DNA of 64,000 nucleotides from Rufibacter immobilis (GCF_003721565.1 NZ_RJJE01000009.1:744001-808000), one strand, 5' to 3'. Counted from the first letter of the stretch, positions 9,901-18,410 are shown. Translations and numbers: made by a program. Notes: generated by a model not told the origin, from the letters alone.

Positions 9901-12809
9901 TGCATTGGCAGCTGGATTCTACCTTCCAGGAAAGCCCCAAATTCGTTTTCTTTTATGAACCCAACGCCGCCAACCATCAGATAGCCATGTATGGGGGCAG
10001 CACCCGGCACTTGAACCAGATTTACCCAAAGCAATACAAACTGGTACTTGTATTTCCAGACCACCGGCACATCAGTACATTGGTTACGGTAAAACCCAAC
10101 GGGGAACTGCGTTTACACTTCAATCTATCTCAAGTAAAAGCTCCAACGGCAGAAACCAAGGCGCTGGAAACGTACCTGCAGAACAGCGTAGAAGCCGCTA
10201 AACGCACGGCCTCCGTTACCGTACCGCTCTTAACGCCTGCCCCTGCCAACACTTCAACTTCATCTGTGGTGTACGGCGGTTCTTTAGGCTATTCCAGCGA
10301 AGTAAGAGGCCAAATTATAGACCCTGATACTGGGGAGGGAATGCCGGGTGTATCTATCATAGTTAAAGGAACTACAATAGCAACTGTAACAGATATAGAC
10401 GGAAGATACACCATTCAAGCTCCGGGCAACGGGGTGCTGGTTTTCTCCTTTATTGGCTATGTAAATCAGGAAGTGCCTGTTAGGAACAGCAGTAGGATTG
10501 ATGTTAAAATGCAGGGTGATGCCAAACAATTACAAGAAGTAGTGGTGACAGCATATGGCATAGAGGGAGCCTTACAGGGCAAAGCAGCGGGTGTACAAGC
10601 CTCTAATGGCCAGCCCGGCGGCGGAATGTCAATACGTATCAGAGGAGTTTCTTCTCAGGGTAACGCCCAGCCGCTCATCATTTTAGATGGCCTTCCGTAC
10701 AGCGGAAATGTGGCAGACCTTGACCCGCAAAGCATTGCCAGTTCCTCTGTTCTGAAAGATGCCGCCGCCACGGCCATTTACGGCTCCAGGGGAGCGAATG
10801 GGGTTATTGTCATTACCACTAAAAAAGGACGCATATTGGCCAACAAAGCCGGTGTGCCCGGTCTTGACCAGGAGTTACCCGAGGGAGCCGGGGCCGGTGC
10901 TTCCATCAGAAGCTACTTCTCAGATTACGCTTTCTGGCAGCCGCGCCTAGTCACGGACAAGTCAGGGAAAGTCACTTTTCCGGTCACGTTCCCCGGTGAT
11001 GTGACCAGTTGGAAAACCCACGTACTGGCCATGGACGGCCACAAACGCAGCGGCCAAACTTCTACGGAGATTCTCTCTTTCAAAGCCATGATGGCCACGC
11101 TCAGCGGCCCTAGGTTTCTGATTGAAGGAGATAAAACCCAAATCATCGGCAAAGCCGTGAATTATTTACCAGATACTGCCGCCGTCAACACCAGATTTGA
11201 GTTGAATGGCAAGTTACTCCGGGAAAAGCAGTTGAAACTGGGCCGCGTAGCCACCGACACCTTTATGGTGCAAGCACCCGCCGTAGCCCCAGACTCTGTG
11301 GAATTGTTGTACTCCCTGCAACAGGGCAACGGCTTCTCAGACGGCGAGCGACGGCACATAGGCGTGTACAAAAAAGGCGTTTTAGAGCGAAGAGGCGTTT
11401 TCCTGTCCCTGCCCATAGACACCACACTCACCCTCACGTTTGACCCCGCCAAAGGCCCCGTGCATTTCTACGCCCAAAGCAACCTGTTGCAGGTCATGCT
11501 AGATGAAATCAAGTACCTGCACCAATATGAGTACTGGTGCAACGAGCAGGCCGCTTCTAAACTCAAAGGGTTGCTCTGGGAGAAACGCATACAAGCCGCG
11601 CTGGGCGAAGCGTTTGAACACGACCGCATGGTGCGCCGCCTCATCAGGCACCTGGAGAAAACCCAGAAACAGGACGGCACCTGGAGCTGGTGGGAAAACG
11701 GCCCCGCCTACCTCTGGATTAGCCACCACGTCACCGAGGCACTGGTCATGGCCCAAACTGAAGGATATTCCACCAACTTCAAGAAACAACCCCTCATTGA
11801 CTACCTCACCTACCAACTGGAGAAAAAAGACGGTCAGGATAAAATCAGAGGCCTGGAGCTACTGCAACAGCTAGACGGCAAGGTTGACTTCGCCGCCTAC
11901 ATTCCGCAGTTGGAAAAACAGAAAAACCTGCCTCTGGAAGACCAATTCAGGCTGACCCGGCTCCGGCAGAAACTCCAGATGAAAGCCCCGCTGGATACGT
12001 TGAACCACTACCGGCAAACCACCGCGCTGGGCGGCATGTACTGGGGCCGCGAGCGCAGCAGCCTATTTGACAGCCACATCTCCAACACATTGCTGGCCTA
12101 TGAGATTCTGAAAGCGGCCGGAGGCCACCAGCGGGATTTGCTCAGGATTCAGGCATTTTTGCTCAATGAACGCCGCACCGGCCACTGGCGCAACACCTAT
12201 GAATCTGCCAGGATTCTGGAGACGCTGTTGCCAGATTTGATAAAAGAGAAAGGCCAGACGCCTGAAAACCAATTGACACTCTCGGGCGGGGTGAACACTA
12301 CGCTGAAGAAATTCCCGGCAGACACCACTTTTACGCCAACCCAACCGCTCACTATTCAGAAAGAAGGCGCCATGGCGTTGTACCTCACCGCCTATCAGAA
12401 TGAATGGGTCACCCAGCCGGAGCGGGTAGAGAAAGACTTTATAGTAAAAACCAGATTCGCCGGCACCGGCTCCACCCAAGCCACGCTGGCCGCCGGGAAA
12501 CCCATTGAACTGGAGGTGGAAGTATATGTGAAAAACAACGCGTCTTACGTGATGGTAGAAGTGCCCATACCCGCCGGTTGCTCCTATGACACCAAGTCCA
12601 GCTGGGGTTCCAATGAGGCGCACCGCGAGTACTTTCGGCACAAGGTTTCCATCTTCTCCAACTACCTTACCTCTGGCCGTTACACCTTCACCATCAAACT
12701 GTTGCCCCGCTATAAAGGCACCTACACCTTGAATCCTGCCAAGGCCGAATTGATGTATTTCCCCACGTTCTTCGGGCGGGAAAAGCTGAAAACGGTGGAG
12801 GTGAAATAA
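6936..12809 (+). CDS. Thioester alpha-2-macroglobulin with an inserted SusC-like carboxypeptidase-D/TonB-plug segment
   Basis: Giant exported protein (1957 residues, signal peptide 1-27). Order of parts: macroglobulin-like beta domains; an MG2-like segment (about 240-275, NKPKYMPGDTVRYKAF); more beta domains; a CarboxypepD_reg-like domain (about 1118-1200, VRGQIIDPDTGEGMPGVSI) that runs into VVVTAYG and a shortened TonB-plug (to about 1298, ending AIYGSRGANGVIVITTKKG); the A2M domain (about 1320-1420, FWQPRLVTDKSGKVTFP); and the complement-like alpha/alpha barrel with thioester C1535-N-E-Q1538. Bacterial macroglobulins trap proteases covalently through this thioester. The inserted part looks like the first 180 residues of a SusC protein minus about 25 residues, and it lacks the beta-barrel. 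No penicillin-binding partner gene adjoins. Confidence 0.9.
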   Translation: MSLLSSLLSGLLPLLAALLLLCSTARAQQNLANSRTTSYFTYIYKITDAEAKVLFEKGMDAARQSFFHTRVDSFPTNLPYQKQLPQGHYLYTLTSGPDLEYTLQCSINAQLQLLNNHVDFAAVLYDSLGSILPNAQLTLKNKKVPFDKVSQTYRLANSKKSGLLSVTHEGFTFYVPVEQNRRQWNTPLWRKIIYRKPVYYLWSPFRDIASTLIHLRPTGFVYKAIHLFDDFGYRESDWPNGYLVLNKPKYMPGDTVRYKAFLVKKNGNPYKKTLRAEINGSGKPKKLGELAPFRPGAYEGSFVLHDSLRLRLDTYVYLNLIKEKRWDDDNVARAQFKYEDYELKENTYTARLEKLEHFAGTTNRLMLRGADANGLTLTDARVELTVLTTQIRQTAAPVQFIPDTLWVHQQPLESSGETTIQIPDSIFPKAKLDYQISAVFLTSNNERAQQTIRARYSFEEGRLEMRLLNDSLKADYLEGTSSLPKQAEVVMIDGDGELLQTLQVQLPALLPLQPHAREYRINAGKLQSTLRLQDEPANLQFYSDRTADSLFLTIQNPRRVPFWYFVYKNNHLVDRGQDTTSLWQYNRKASNQEPYYVSVQYLWAGKIYSEEYNAPFRKNNLDIAVQGPTTVYPGQKTSFTVQVTNAKGKPVPNVDLTSYALTSKFKDASPPDLPTFTKYKSRKDRRTFKLKDVPEKGFQLMDWEHWRRSMGLDSLAYYQLLYPQTGLYTHYALTKDSLTQFAPFVVDSGRVVPVHVVYLDQVPVYFSGTDVVPPYSFPADSGYHFIKLRTAHHEIHLDSVYLKHGQKLVLSIDQNKKSLLFGKAEKGFLSKTEQGALAPYLVPVEQNFGNGLTYLKQGQQVQYLPNGSNRSYTTRSTNWDRVVLAGPFRPRVMEFYSMGNFVTAFTPEANYVHRFEPGLLKMREKQTFPGKVHLSPRNKTHQIPSGTLAETAYTEEGLRAQWETSQYNYWLSKILERPEYRTEAGNGRLHWQLDSTFQESPKFVFFYEPNAANHQIAMYGGSTRHLNQIYPKQYKLVLVFPDHRHISTLVTVKPNGELRLHFNLSQVKAPTAETKALETYLQNSVEAAKRTASVTVPLLTPAPANTSTSSVVYGGSLGYSSEVRGQIIDPDTGEGMPGVSIIVKGTTIATVTDIDGRYTIQAPGNGVLVFSFIGYVNQEVPVRNSSRIDVKMQGDAKQLQEVVVTAYGIEGALQGKAAGVQASNGQPGGGMSIRIRGVSSQGNAQPLIILDGLPYSGNVADLDPQSIASSSVLKDAAATAIYGSRGANGVIVITTKKGRILANKAGVPGLDQELPEGAGAGASIRSYFSDYAFWQPRLVTDKSGKVTFPVTFPGDVTSWKTHVLAMDGHKRSGQTSTEILSFKAMMATLSGPRFLIEGDKTQIIGKAVNYLPDTAAVNTRFELNGKLLREKQLKLGRVATDTFMVQAPAVAPDSVELLYSLQQGNGFSDGERRHIGVYKKGVLERRGVFLSLPIDTTLTLTFDPAKGPVHFYAQSNLLQVMLDEIKYLHQYEYWCNEQAASKLKGLLWEKRIQAALGEAFEHDRMVRRLIRHLEKTQKQDGTWSWWENGPAYLWISHHVTEALVMAQTEGYSTNFKKQPLIDYLTYQLEKKDGQDKIRGLELLQQLDGKVDFAAYIPQLEKQKNLPLEDQFRLTRLRQKLQMKAPLDTLNHYRQTTALGGMYWGRERSSLFDSHISNTLLAYEILKAAGGHQRDLLRIQAFLLNERRTGHWRNTYESARILETLLPDLIKEKGQTPENQLTLSGGVNTTLKKFPADTTFTPTQPLTIQKEGAMALYLTAYQNEWVTQPERVEKDFIVKTRFAGTGSTQATLAAGKPIELEVEVYVKNNASYVMVEVPIPAGCSYDTKSSWGSNEAHREYFRHKVSIFSNYLTSGRYTFTIKLLPRYKGTYTLNPAKAELMYFPTFFGREKLKTVEVK

Positions 12810-12814
12810 TAGCT

Positions 12815-12862
12815 GTTTCCGTTTTTGGCCTGTTTTTCTGAAAACAGGCCAAAAACGGAAAC
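12815..12862. repeat. Dispersed palindromic repeat, copy 4 (22-bp perfect stem)
   Basis: Perfect 22-base arms around a TCTG centre, GTTTTTGGCC variant with a locus-specific GTTTCC/GGAAAC outer stem. Starts 5 bases after the macroglobulin stop. Confidence 0.9.
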
Positions 12863-13007
12863 AAGTCCTGAGTTTTGAGTACTGAGTCTTGCAGTTGGGA
12901 AATGTACTTGAAAAGAGACAAGCAGGGGCAATACCTGGCGGTTGTCCTACTGCGTTAGCCGCATAAAATGGAAACCACCAGAACCACCAAGGTTTTTCCG
13001 GACAAAC

Positions 13008-13045
13008 CGTTTTTGGCCTGTTTTTCTGAAAACACCCCAAAAACG
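13008..13045. repeat. Dispersed palindromic repeat, copy 5
   Basis: GTTTTTGGCC variant. The right arm is decayed (AACACCCCAAAAACG). Confidence 0.8.
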
Positions 13046-13157
13046 TATTTCCTTTTCTAACTACCACCTCCCGCCCAACACTCCCAGCCGCCTTCCGTTT
13101 ACAAAAGTTTAAACATCTGCCCCAGGCAACGGTTCATAGCCCCAAACCCTGTAAACA

Positions 13158-14051
13158 ATGAAAATAGGATATCCCTGCGTGAATGAATCAATGGACTGCA
13201 GCTCGTCTGGCACGTTCCGGCTGGCCTCTTACAGTGAGGAGCGGCTGGTGCAGACCGTGGAGAAAAACCTGGCTTGCCTGCGCCGCATTCTGGAGTACAA
13301 CCTGGAGCACGGCTTCCTGTTCTTTAGAATGAGCTCTGGGTTGGTGCCGTTTGCCTCGCATGACGTCTGCACCTACAATTGGCAGCAGCACTTCCAGATG
13401 ACGTTCAAGCGCCTGGGCGATTTCATCAAGAAACATAACATGCGCATCTCCATGCACCCAGACCAATTTGTGGTGCTCAACTCGCCAGACGAACGCATTG
13501 TGCGCAACAGCATCGCGGAGCTGATTTACCAAGGCAGCGTCATGGACCTGATGGGGCTGGACTCCACGGCCAAATTGCAGATCCACGCGGGCGGCGTGTA
13601 CGGCGACAAACCCGCAGCCCTCCTACGCTTTATCCAGACGTATCATACCCTGCTGCCCCAAGAGGTGAAAGCCCGCCTGGTGGTGGAGAATGATGACCGT
13701 CTGTACAGCCTCAGAGACTGCCTTGAACTGCACGGCGAAACGGGTATTCCCATCCTCTTTGACAACTTCCACCACGAGTGCCTCAACCACGGGGAGCCTA
13801 TGGCCGAGGCCCTGCAACTGGCCGCCGGCACCTGGCACCCTGAAACAGACGGCGTGCTCATGATGGACTACAGTTCCCAATCTCCCGGCGAGCGCAAAGG
13901 CAAGCACATCACCAGCATGGATATAGACCTATTTAGAGAGTTTCTTACCCATCTCCATGGGCTGGACGTAGACATCATGCTGGAAATAAAAGACAAAGAG
14001 GCCAGCTGCCTTAGGGCGCGTCAGGTGTTGCAGGAACTGGCGTTGGTGTGA
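13158..14051 (+). CDS. uvsE: UV damage endonuclease UvsE/UvdE
   Basis: TIM-barrel, metal-dependent endonuclease that nicks DNA 5' of cyclobutane dimers and 6-4 photoproducts, giving a light-independent alternative to UvrABC. Its 297 residues cover the whole UvdE domain. Seen here: the N-terminal IGYPC, FRMSSGLVPFASH, MHPDQFVVLNS, a metal-ligand-type HAGG, VVENDD, and DNFHHE. These His/Glu/Asp residues fit the three-metal site of the family. ATG at 13158 starts directly with the conserved IGYPC, so no other start is likely. It appears to be a single-gene unit. Confidence 0.95.
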   Translation: MKIGYPCVNESMDCSSSGTFRLASYSEERLVQTVEKNLACLRRILEYNLEHGFLFFRMSSGLVPFASHDVCTYNWQQHFQMTFKRLGDFIKKHNMRISMHPDQFVVLNSPDERIVRNSIAELIYQGSVMDLMGLDSTAKLQIHAGGVYGDKPAALLRFIQTYHTLLPQEVKARLVVENDDRLYSLRDCLELHGETGIPILFDNFHHECLNHGEPMAEALQLAAGTWHPETDGVLMMDYSSQSPGERKGKHITSMDIDLFREFLTHLHGLDVDIMLEIKDKEASCLRARQVLQELALV

Positions 14052-14052
14052 T

Positions 14053-14084
14053 GCGTTTAGGGCCTCTTTTTCTGAAATCGGCAC
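14053..14084. repeat. Degenerate palindromic repeat, copy 6
   Basis: Left arm GCGTTTAGGGCCTCTTTTTCTGAAA is kept but the right arm is lost. It begins 2 bases after the uvsE stop. Confidence 0.6.
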
Positions 14085-14214
14085 AGAACTATCCTGTTGA
14101 GTAGAAAAAGTGAAAGAAAATAGCGTAATCTACGTACCTATAGGAAATAAAACGATCATCCGTCGGTAAAGCCCTGCTATGGCAGCGGACTTACCGGCGC
14201 AGCTACTTCCCCCT

Positions 14215-15228
14215 ATGAAAGTTTTAGTACGTTTTTTCTGTTCCTGCACCCTTGTGTCTATGGCGTATTTTTCCACGGGTTGCCAATCGGGCACGGAGAC
14301 TGCCAAGGAGCAGCCCGCGGCGGTTGTCACCAAAAAAATGGTTCTGGAAGGAGTTCCCTCGGCCTCCGGTATTGAGCGCGTGGGCGATTTCTACTATGTC
14401 ATCGGGGATGATTCGCCGTACCTGTTCCGGCTGAACGCCGCGTTTGAGGTAGTGCAGAAAGTGGCGCTGCTAGATACTGGCAAAGTACAGAACGGGCGCA
14501 TTCCCAAACCGGTGAAACCAGACCTGGAAGCCATTACCATGGTTACTTTGAGCGGACAGCCGTACCTGCTGGTGACGGGTTCCGGTTCCACCCCCGCCCG
14601 CAACACAGCTTACCTGCTGGCGGTGACCAGAGATGGGGTGGGCCAACCACAGGCTATTCCGCTCCAAGGCCTCTATGACCAATTGCGCCAGAACAAAGCC
14701 ATAACGGGCCAGGCCTCCCTTAATATAGAGGGCCTATCGGCCGATGAGGAGTACCTGTACCTGCTGCAGCGTTTTTCGCCCGGCGGGCACAACGTCCTGA
14801 TCACCTATACCCTCTCTGAGCTCACACCCTTCCTCCTGAAACACGAACCGGCTCCCAAACCTTCGGCGGTACAGGCCTGGGCGCTGCCCCAGCTGGCCAA
14901 CATCCAGACGGGTTTCTCGGGCTTGGCCCCGGCCTTGGGCGGACGCATGCTGTTCACTGCCTCGGCGGAGGAAACCCCCAACGCGGTGCTAGACGGTGAG
15001 GTGTACGGCAGCATGATTGGCTGGCTCAAAACACATCCAGACCCGTCTCCCCAAGCCTTGAAACCCGAGGTAGTGGTACCCATCAAAGAGCAGGACGGCA
15101 GCGCCTATAAAGGCAAGATTGAGTCGGTGTGCATCATGGAGGAAGACCGCCATGAACTGCAAGCCGTCGCCGTTGCCGACAATGACGACGGTTCCTCTGA
15201 GCTGATCACCCTTACCTTTACCTGGTAA
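14215..15228 (+). CDS. Lipoprotein of unknown function, probable beta-propeller (DUF6929-like)
   Basis: Start chosen at 14215 because it gives a lipoprotein signal peptide (MKVLVRFFCS... FSTGC, Cys at residue 22). An upstream in-frame ATG at 14179 would only add 12 unconvincing residues. The 337-residue chain has repeated short beta motifs such as VGDFYYVIGDDSPYLFRL, DLEAITMV, LNIEGLSADEEYLYLLQR and GKIESVCIME. This 'assess the stored value against display' pattern is like esterase-like/phytase-like propellers. I recall a DUF6929 family with this profile but cannot confirm it. Alone between uvsE and a convergent gene. Confidence 0.6.
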   Translation: MKVLVRFFCSCTLVSMAYFSTGCQSGTETAKEQPAAVVTKKMVLEGVPSASGIERVGDFYYVIGDDSPYLFRLNAAFEVVQKVALLDTGKVQNGRIPKPVKPDLEAITMVTLSGQPYLLVTGSGSTPARNTAYLLAVTRDGVGQPQAIPLQGLYDQLRQNKAITGQASLNIEGLSADEEYLYLLQRFSPGGHNVLITYTLSELTPFLLKHEPAPKPSAVQAWALPQLANIQTGFSGLAPALGGRMLFTASAEETPNAVLDGEVYGSMIGWLKTHPDPSPQALKPEVVVPIKEQDGSAYKGKIESVCIMEEDRHELQAVAVADNDDGSSELITLTFTW

Positions 15229-15255
15229 CCGTATATTTTCTGATAGGACTTTGTA

Positions 15256-15353
15256 ACCCACCCCTGCCCCTCCCAAGAGGGGAATCACCTGCTAAATTAG
15301 TATAAGCTAAACTAATATAAGAAAGTCTCCTTGTGGGAGGGGCAGGGGTGGGT
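15256..15353. repeat. G-rich long inverted repeat, copy A
   Basis: Left arm ACCCACCCCTGCCCCTCCC and right arm GGGAGGGGCAGGGGTGGGT, about 60 bases apart, with an inner small stem (ATTAGT...ACTAAT). The same kind of arms recur at 56.2-56.4 kb. It sits between convergent genes. Confidence 0.8.
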
Positions 15354-15397
15354 GCAGACAGATGAGCGGTAAGTTTCGTGACCAGGACTTATAAAGA

Positions 15398-15434
15398 AAC
15401 GGGCTGCGGTTTTGTCTTCCCGCAGCCCGTTTCC
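15398..15434. terminator. Bidirectional intrinsic terminator
   Basis: Arms AAACGGGCTGCGG / CCGCAGCCCGTTT, between the convergent lipoprotein and T9SS-tail-like genes. Confidence 0.7.
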
Positions 15435-15448
15435 ATTAAAGCTTAATT

Positions 15449-15874
15449 TTATCTCATCCTAATCCGAACTTTCTTCCAATACACCGTGGTAGGGGTTTTC
15501 ACTTCCACCAGATAGATCCCAGATTTCAGTTTCCCTATGTTCACGGGCGGGGCCAGGGTATGGTCACCGGCCGGAACGGGTTTGGTGTACAGTACTTTTC
15601 CGGAGGCATTGGTAAACTCCAGCACGCCGTCTTCCGTCATGTCTTGCTGGAAAGAAAGAAGGAAGATATCTGCGTTCTTCTTCTCGGGGAAGAGGTCAAT
15701 GCCCGAGAGCGTTTCCCGGCGTACCGGCACCGTTCCGTTGCCAATGGCGGCCTCGGTGGCCACCGGCGTTTTACTCAAGGCAATCGTTTTATGCTGTGCT
15801 TGCGCCGGGGCACCCGACACCAACGTAATACCCGCCACCAACCAAGCACCAACTGCGTTCAATTTCATTTTCAT
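15449..15874 (-). CDS. Small exported protein resembling a T9SS C-terminal sorting domain
   Basis: 141 residues: signal peptide (1-26, ending APAQAQ), a short linker (27-60), then about 80 residues that look like a Por-secretion/T9SS type A tail (IFLLSFQQDM, GVLEFTNASGKVLYTKPV, LKSGIYLVEVKT, WKKVRI). Normally this domain follows a large passenger and guides export through the type IX system. Here almost nothing precedes it. It could be a small surface protein or a relic of a longer gene, but no passenger remnant is visible upstream. Ordinary beta-sandwich proteins with a similar tail are an alternative. Confidence 0.6.
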   Translation of the reverse strand: MKMKLNAVGAWLVAGITLVSGAPAQAQHKTIALSKTPVATEAAIGNGTVPVRRETLSGIDLFPEKKNADIFLLSFQQDMTEDGVLEFTNASGKVLYTKPVPAGDHTLAPPVNIGKLKSGIYLVEVKTPTTVYWKKVRIRMR

Positions 15875-16049
15875 ACGGGATTTCTTTAGAGTTTTTGTTG
15901 CCGCTTTCGCGTTAAAAGCCCCTATGCAGATACCGTTCCAAATTAAGGCAGCCGCTAAAATTTTAGTACCCTGAAAGTGAACCTCGGTTGTAGTTGCAAA
16001 CGGCGGCCGTGACCAGCGACCTTTTCTCCACCGCGGTAACCAGAAGATT

Positions 16050-17435
16050 TTAGGCCACTTCAGTCTTGGAATTGCTTTCCGGCGGAGAGGCCATGAACTC
16101 GTCGCGGGCTTGTTCCAGTGCTTGCATGAGGTTAGCTCTTTGGGTCAACAGGCTCTGTAACACGGTAGACCGGCGGTAAAACAGCGAGAAGAAAATCCAA
16201 TGCCGGCGGGCCACTGCAATGCGGTGCCAGTAGTGCAGCACGAAGAAGCCAGTCACGGGCAGCGCCACCAGATACCCTACCAGCGCCCAACCGGACAGCC
16301 CCAGCCAGGCATGCACCGCCCAACCTATGAGCGCATAGCAAATAGGGAACGTGAACATGCCAATGGTCATCATCATGGGCGCGTGGAACTCTATGTCTTT
16401 GGTGAGCGAGCGGGCTATCTTGGCAGGCAGATAATACGGCAGGTAATTATGGACTACCCCAAAGAGGTAAAACGGGAACCCCAGCGCCAGATAGAGAATG
16501 GTCTGCACCGTACCCCAGGCCACATCGCGCCGACGGGGAATGCCTTTCAGGGCCTCGGGTACCAGCCCCACGCTCTCCAGATGCTGCAGAAAATCCTGGA
16601 GCTGCGCCCGAAGATGGTGTACCCGCTCCGGCTCCCGCGCCTCAAAATATTTGATGCTCTGCAAGATGCCTTTGGTGATGAGAAAGCGCTCTTTGGTCTC
16701 TGATTTGTCCAGGTCAAGTTCTTCCACCAGTATGTCTTGGTACACGGCTTCCACCTGCCGGGCCAGCGCGTCTTCCTCGTCGGTCTCAGTGTGGATGACT
16801 AGGGCCTCCAGCCGTTCCTTGAGATGGTCTGTGAGCGCATGGGCGGCCTGGAAAGGGTCCTGGGCGTAAGCAGCCTCAAAATCTTTGACGTAGATGGGCT
16901 CACCTACGTTCACAAAGACATCGCTCCTGAACCGTGAGGGGTCTGAGTAGTTCACGCCCACCGGAACAATGCGCAAACCCAGGTTGAATCCATGCTGAGC
17001 CTCAGCCCCCAGGCCAATGCGGGCGGTTCCGGTTTTCAGAGGCCGCAGGCGGCGCTGCATGAAACTGTTGCCCTCCGGGAACACCATGAGCGTGCCGCCT
17101 TTCCCCAAAAACTCATAGCATTTGGCAAAGGTGGCGTCGTTCTGCGCCGAGCCGGCATCGCCTACGTCTTCGCGGCGGTACACCGGAATCATGAACAGCT
17201 TGTGGAAGAGCCAGCCCTGAATGCCCGGTTTGAAGAAACTGCTTTTGGCCAGGAAGTAGATGTTCTGCTTCATGAGCGAGGCCGTGACCACGGGGTCCAT
17301 GAGCGTGTTGGGGTGGTTAGACACCACAATGAGCGGTCCCTCAGAGAAGAGCAGGTGCCGGTTATTGACCGTGAACCGCCGGAAGAACACGCGCAACGCA
17401 ATCTGGAAAAGTGATTTGAGCAGAAAGTACAGCAT
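16050..17435 (-). CDS. Glycerolipid acyltransferase (PlsC domain)
   Basis: 461-residue membrane-associated acyltransferase that probably transfers an acyl chain to glycerol-3-phosphate or lysophosphatidate. The acyltransferase domain lies at about 25-220, with H41 and D47 in NHPNTLMDP (an HX5D form of the catalytic motif used by the larger GPAT-like branch) and FPEGNSF further on. The C-terminal half has two to three hydrophobic segments (PFYLFGVVHNY, MMMTIGMFTFPICYALIGW, ALVGYLVALPVTGFFVL). It is longer than PlsC proper (about 240-270 residues), so it should not be called plsC. Confidence 0.85.
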   Translation of the reverse strand: MLYFLLKSLFQIALRVFFRRFTVNNRHLLFSEGPLIVVSNHPNTLMDPVVTASLMKQNIYFLAKSSFFKPGIQGWLFHKLFMIPVYRREDVGDAGSAQNDATFAKCYEFLGKGGTLMVFPEGNSFMQRRLRPLKTGTARIGLGAEAQHGFNLGLRIVPVGVNYSDPSRFRSDVFVNVGEPIYVKDFEAAYAQDPFQAAHALTDHLKERLEALVIHTETDEEDALARQVEAVYQDILVEELDLDKSETKERFLITKGILQSIKYFEAREPERVHHLRAQLQDFLQHLESVGLVPEALKGIPRRRDVAWGTVQTILYLALGFPFYLFGVVHNYLPYYLPAKIARSLTKDIEFHAPMMMTIGMFTFPICYALIGWAVHAWLGLSGWALVGYLVALPVTGFFVLHYWHRIAVARRHWIFFSLFYRRSTVLQSLLTQRANLMQALEQARDEFMASPPESNSKTEVA

Positions 17436-17472
17436 ACAGCCTCTGGATTAATGTTAGGAAACTACGCATTTT

Positions 17473-17504
17473 CAGGCTGATTTCAGAAAAACAGCCCCTA
17501 AACG
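17473..17504. repeat. Degenerate palindromic repeat, copy 7
   Basis: Right arm ACAGCCCCTAAACG intact; left arm eroded to TCAGGCTGATTT. Confidence 0.6.
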
Positions 17505-17536
17505 GAAATGAATTGGCTACCGGTAAACTGAACTTT

Positions 17537-17575
17537 GCGTTTAGCGGCCGTTTTTCCGGAAACAGGCCCAAAACG
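17537..17575. repeat. Palindromic repeat, copy 8 (mixed arms)
   Basis: Left arm is GTTTAGCGGCCG, right arm is CAGGCCCAAAAC, so the two halves belong to different sequence variants. Confidence 0.75.
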
Positions 17576-17587
17576 TAGATTCGCTTA

Positions 17588-18337
17588 TTACCCTTGCTCT
17601 TTGCCGGTAGATAGTAACAGGTCACAGAACCAGAAGCCGGTGTCATAGGCGGGGGTGTCTGCCTGAAAGCAAGTATCCTGTTGGTTTGGGGTAGCGGGCG
17701 CGTAACTTCTAAACACCACTTCGCCAATTTGCACCGGCACCGGCTGCCGGAAGTTGGGGCCGTCATAGACGAAGGAGTGGTATTCGCCGTTTTCGCCGCA
17801 GGGGTCAACCATGGCGGGCAGATCCCGCACAAAGGCTTCGTCCAGTTCCCGCCCGGCAAAGGAGGCATCCAAATGCTTTCCGTTTACGCACACCACCTTG
17901 GCCTTAAAACCCGCTTGCCAGAATTCCTCAAGCAATGCAACCGGACGTTCGCCCCAAAGCGGAAAATGGGCTTGGATGCCTACGCTCCTGAGTTGCGTTT
18001 CCCGGTACTCCCGCAAATCCTCCAGATACAGATCCCCGAAAATTCCATGCGTTACCCCGGCGGCCTTGAAGCCCGTCCACGCCTGTGCCATGGCTTGGTT
18101 GTACTGCGACATGGTGGTATTCTCCGGTAAATACAGCGGCTGCCACGGTAAATCCAATGCCTGGGCCTGGGCCTGCATGAGTTCCTCCCGTACGCCGTGC
18201 ATGGTTACCCGCTGGTGGATTTGGCTTACCGTGGTGAAAAGGGCATGAAGCTGAAATTGGGGTTGCTGCTGGACCCTGTATAAGGCCAAGGCGGAGTCTT
18301 TGCCGCCGCTCCAGTTAAAGATGGCAAGAGATTTCAT
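17588..18337 (-). CDS. Dph6-family ATP-dependent amidoligase (diphthine-ammonia-ligase-like)
   Basis: PP-loop ATPase of the adenine nucleotide alpha-hydrolase-like fold. The P-loop S10-GGKDS is right after the start, followed by VTMHGVREELMQAQA, HGIFGDLYLED, and a C-terminal block with CGENGEYHSFVYDGP (residues near 180), which is diagnostic of the Dph6 group. Start set at 18337 because an earlier in-frame ATG only adds 19 residues translated from repeat copy 9. Bacteria lack diphthamide, so the substrate of bacterial members is unknown; some are linked to B12 or nitrogen metabolism. Confidence 0.85.
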   Translation of the reverse strand: MKSLAIFNWSGGKDSALALYRVQQQPQFQLHALFTTVSQIHQRVTMHGVREELMQAQAQALDLPWQPLYLPENTTMSQYNQAMAQAWTGFKAAGVTHGIFGDLYLEDLREYRETQLRSVGIQAHFPLWGERPVALLEEFWQAGFKAKVVCVNGKHLDASFAGRELDEAFVRDLPAMVDPCGENGEYHSFVYDGPNFRQPVPVQIGEVVFRSYAPATPNQQDTCFQADTPAYDTGFWFCDLLLSTGKEQG

Positions 18338-18372
18338 AGAAGCAAGGTACGGGGTCTGGCGCAGAGCGCGCG

Positions 18373-18410
18373 CGTTTAGCGGCCGTTTTTTCAAAAAGAG
18401 CCCCTAAACG
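18373..18410. repeat. Palindromic repeat, copy 9
   Basis: GTTTAGCGGCCG left arm against AGCCCCTAAACG right arm; 36 bases upstream of the Dph6-like start. Confidence 0.8.

Larger units (their letters stand above)
12810..13157. other. Intergenic region with two repeats
   Basis: 348 bases between the macroglobulin and uvsE, holding repeat copies 4 and 5. No clear promoter for uvsE was found. Confidence 0.5.

Noticed and set aside
12063..13067. Minus-strand frame spanning the end of the macroglobulin and the repeats
   Set aside because: Contains translated palindromic repeats (FLKN/FRKTGQ-like) and no motifs.
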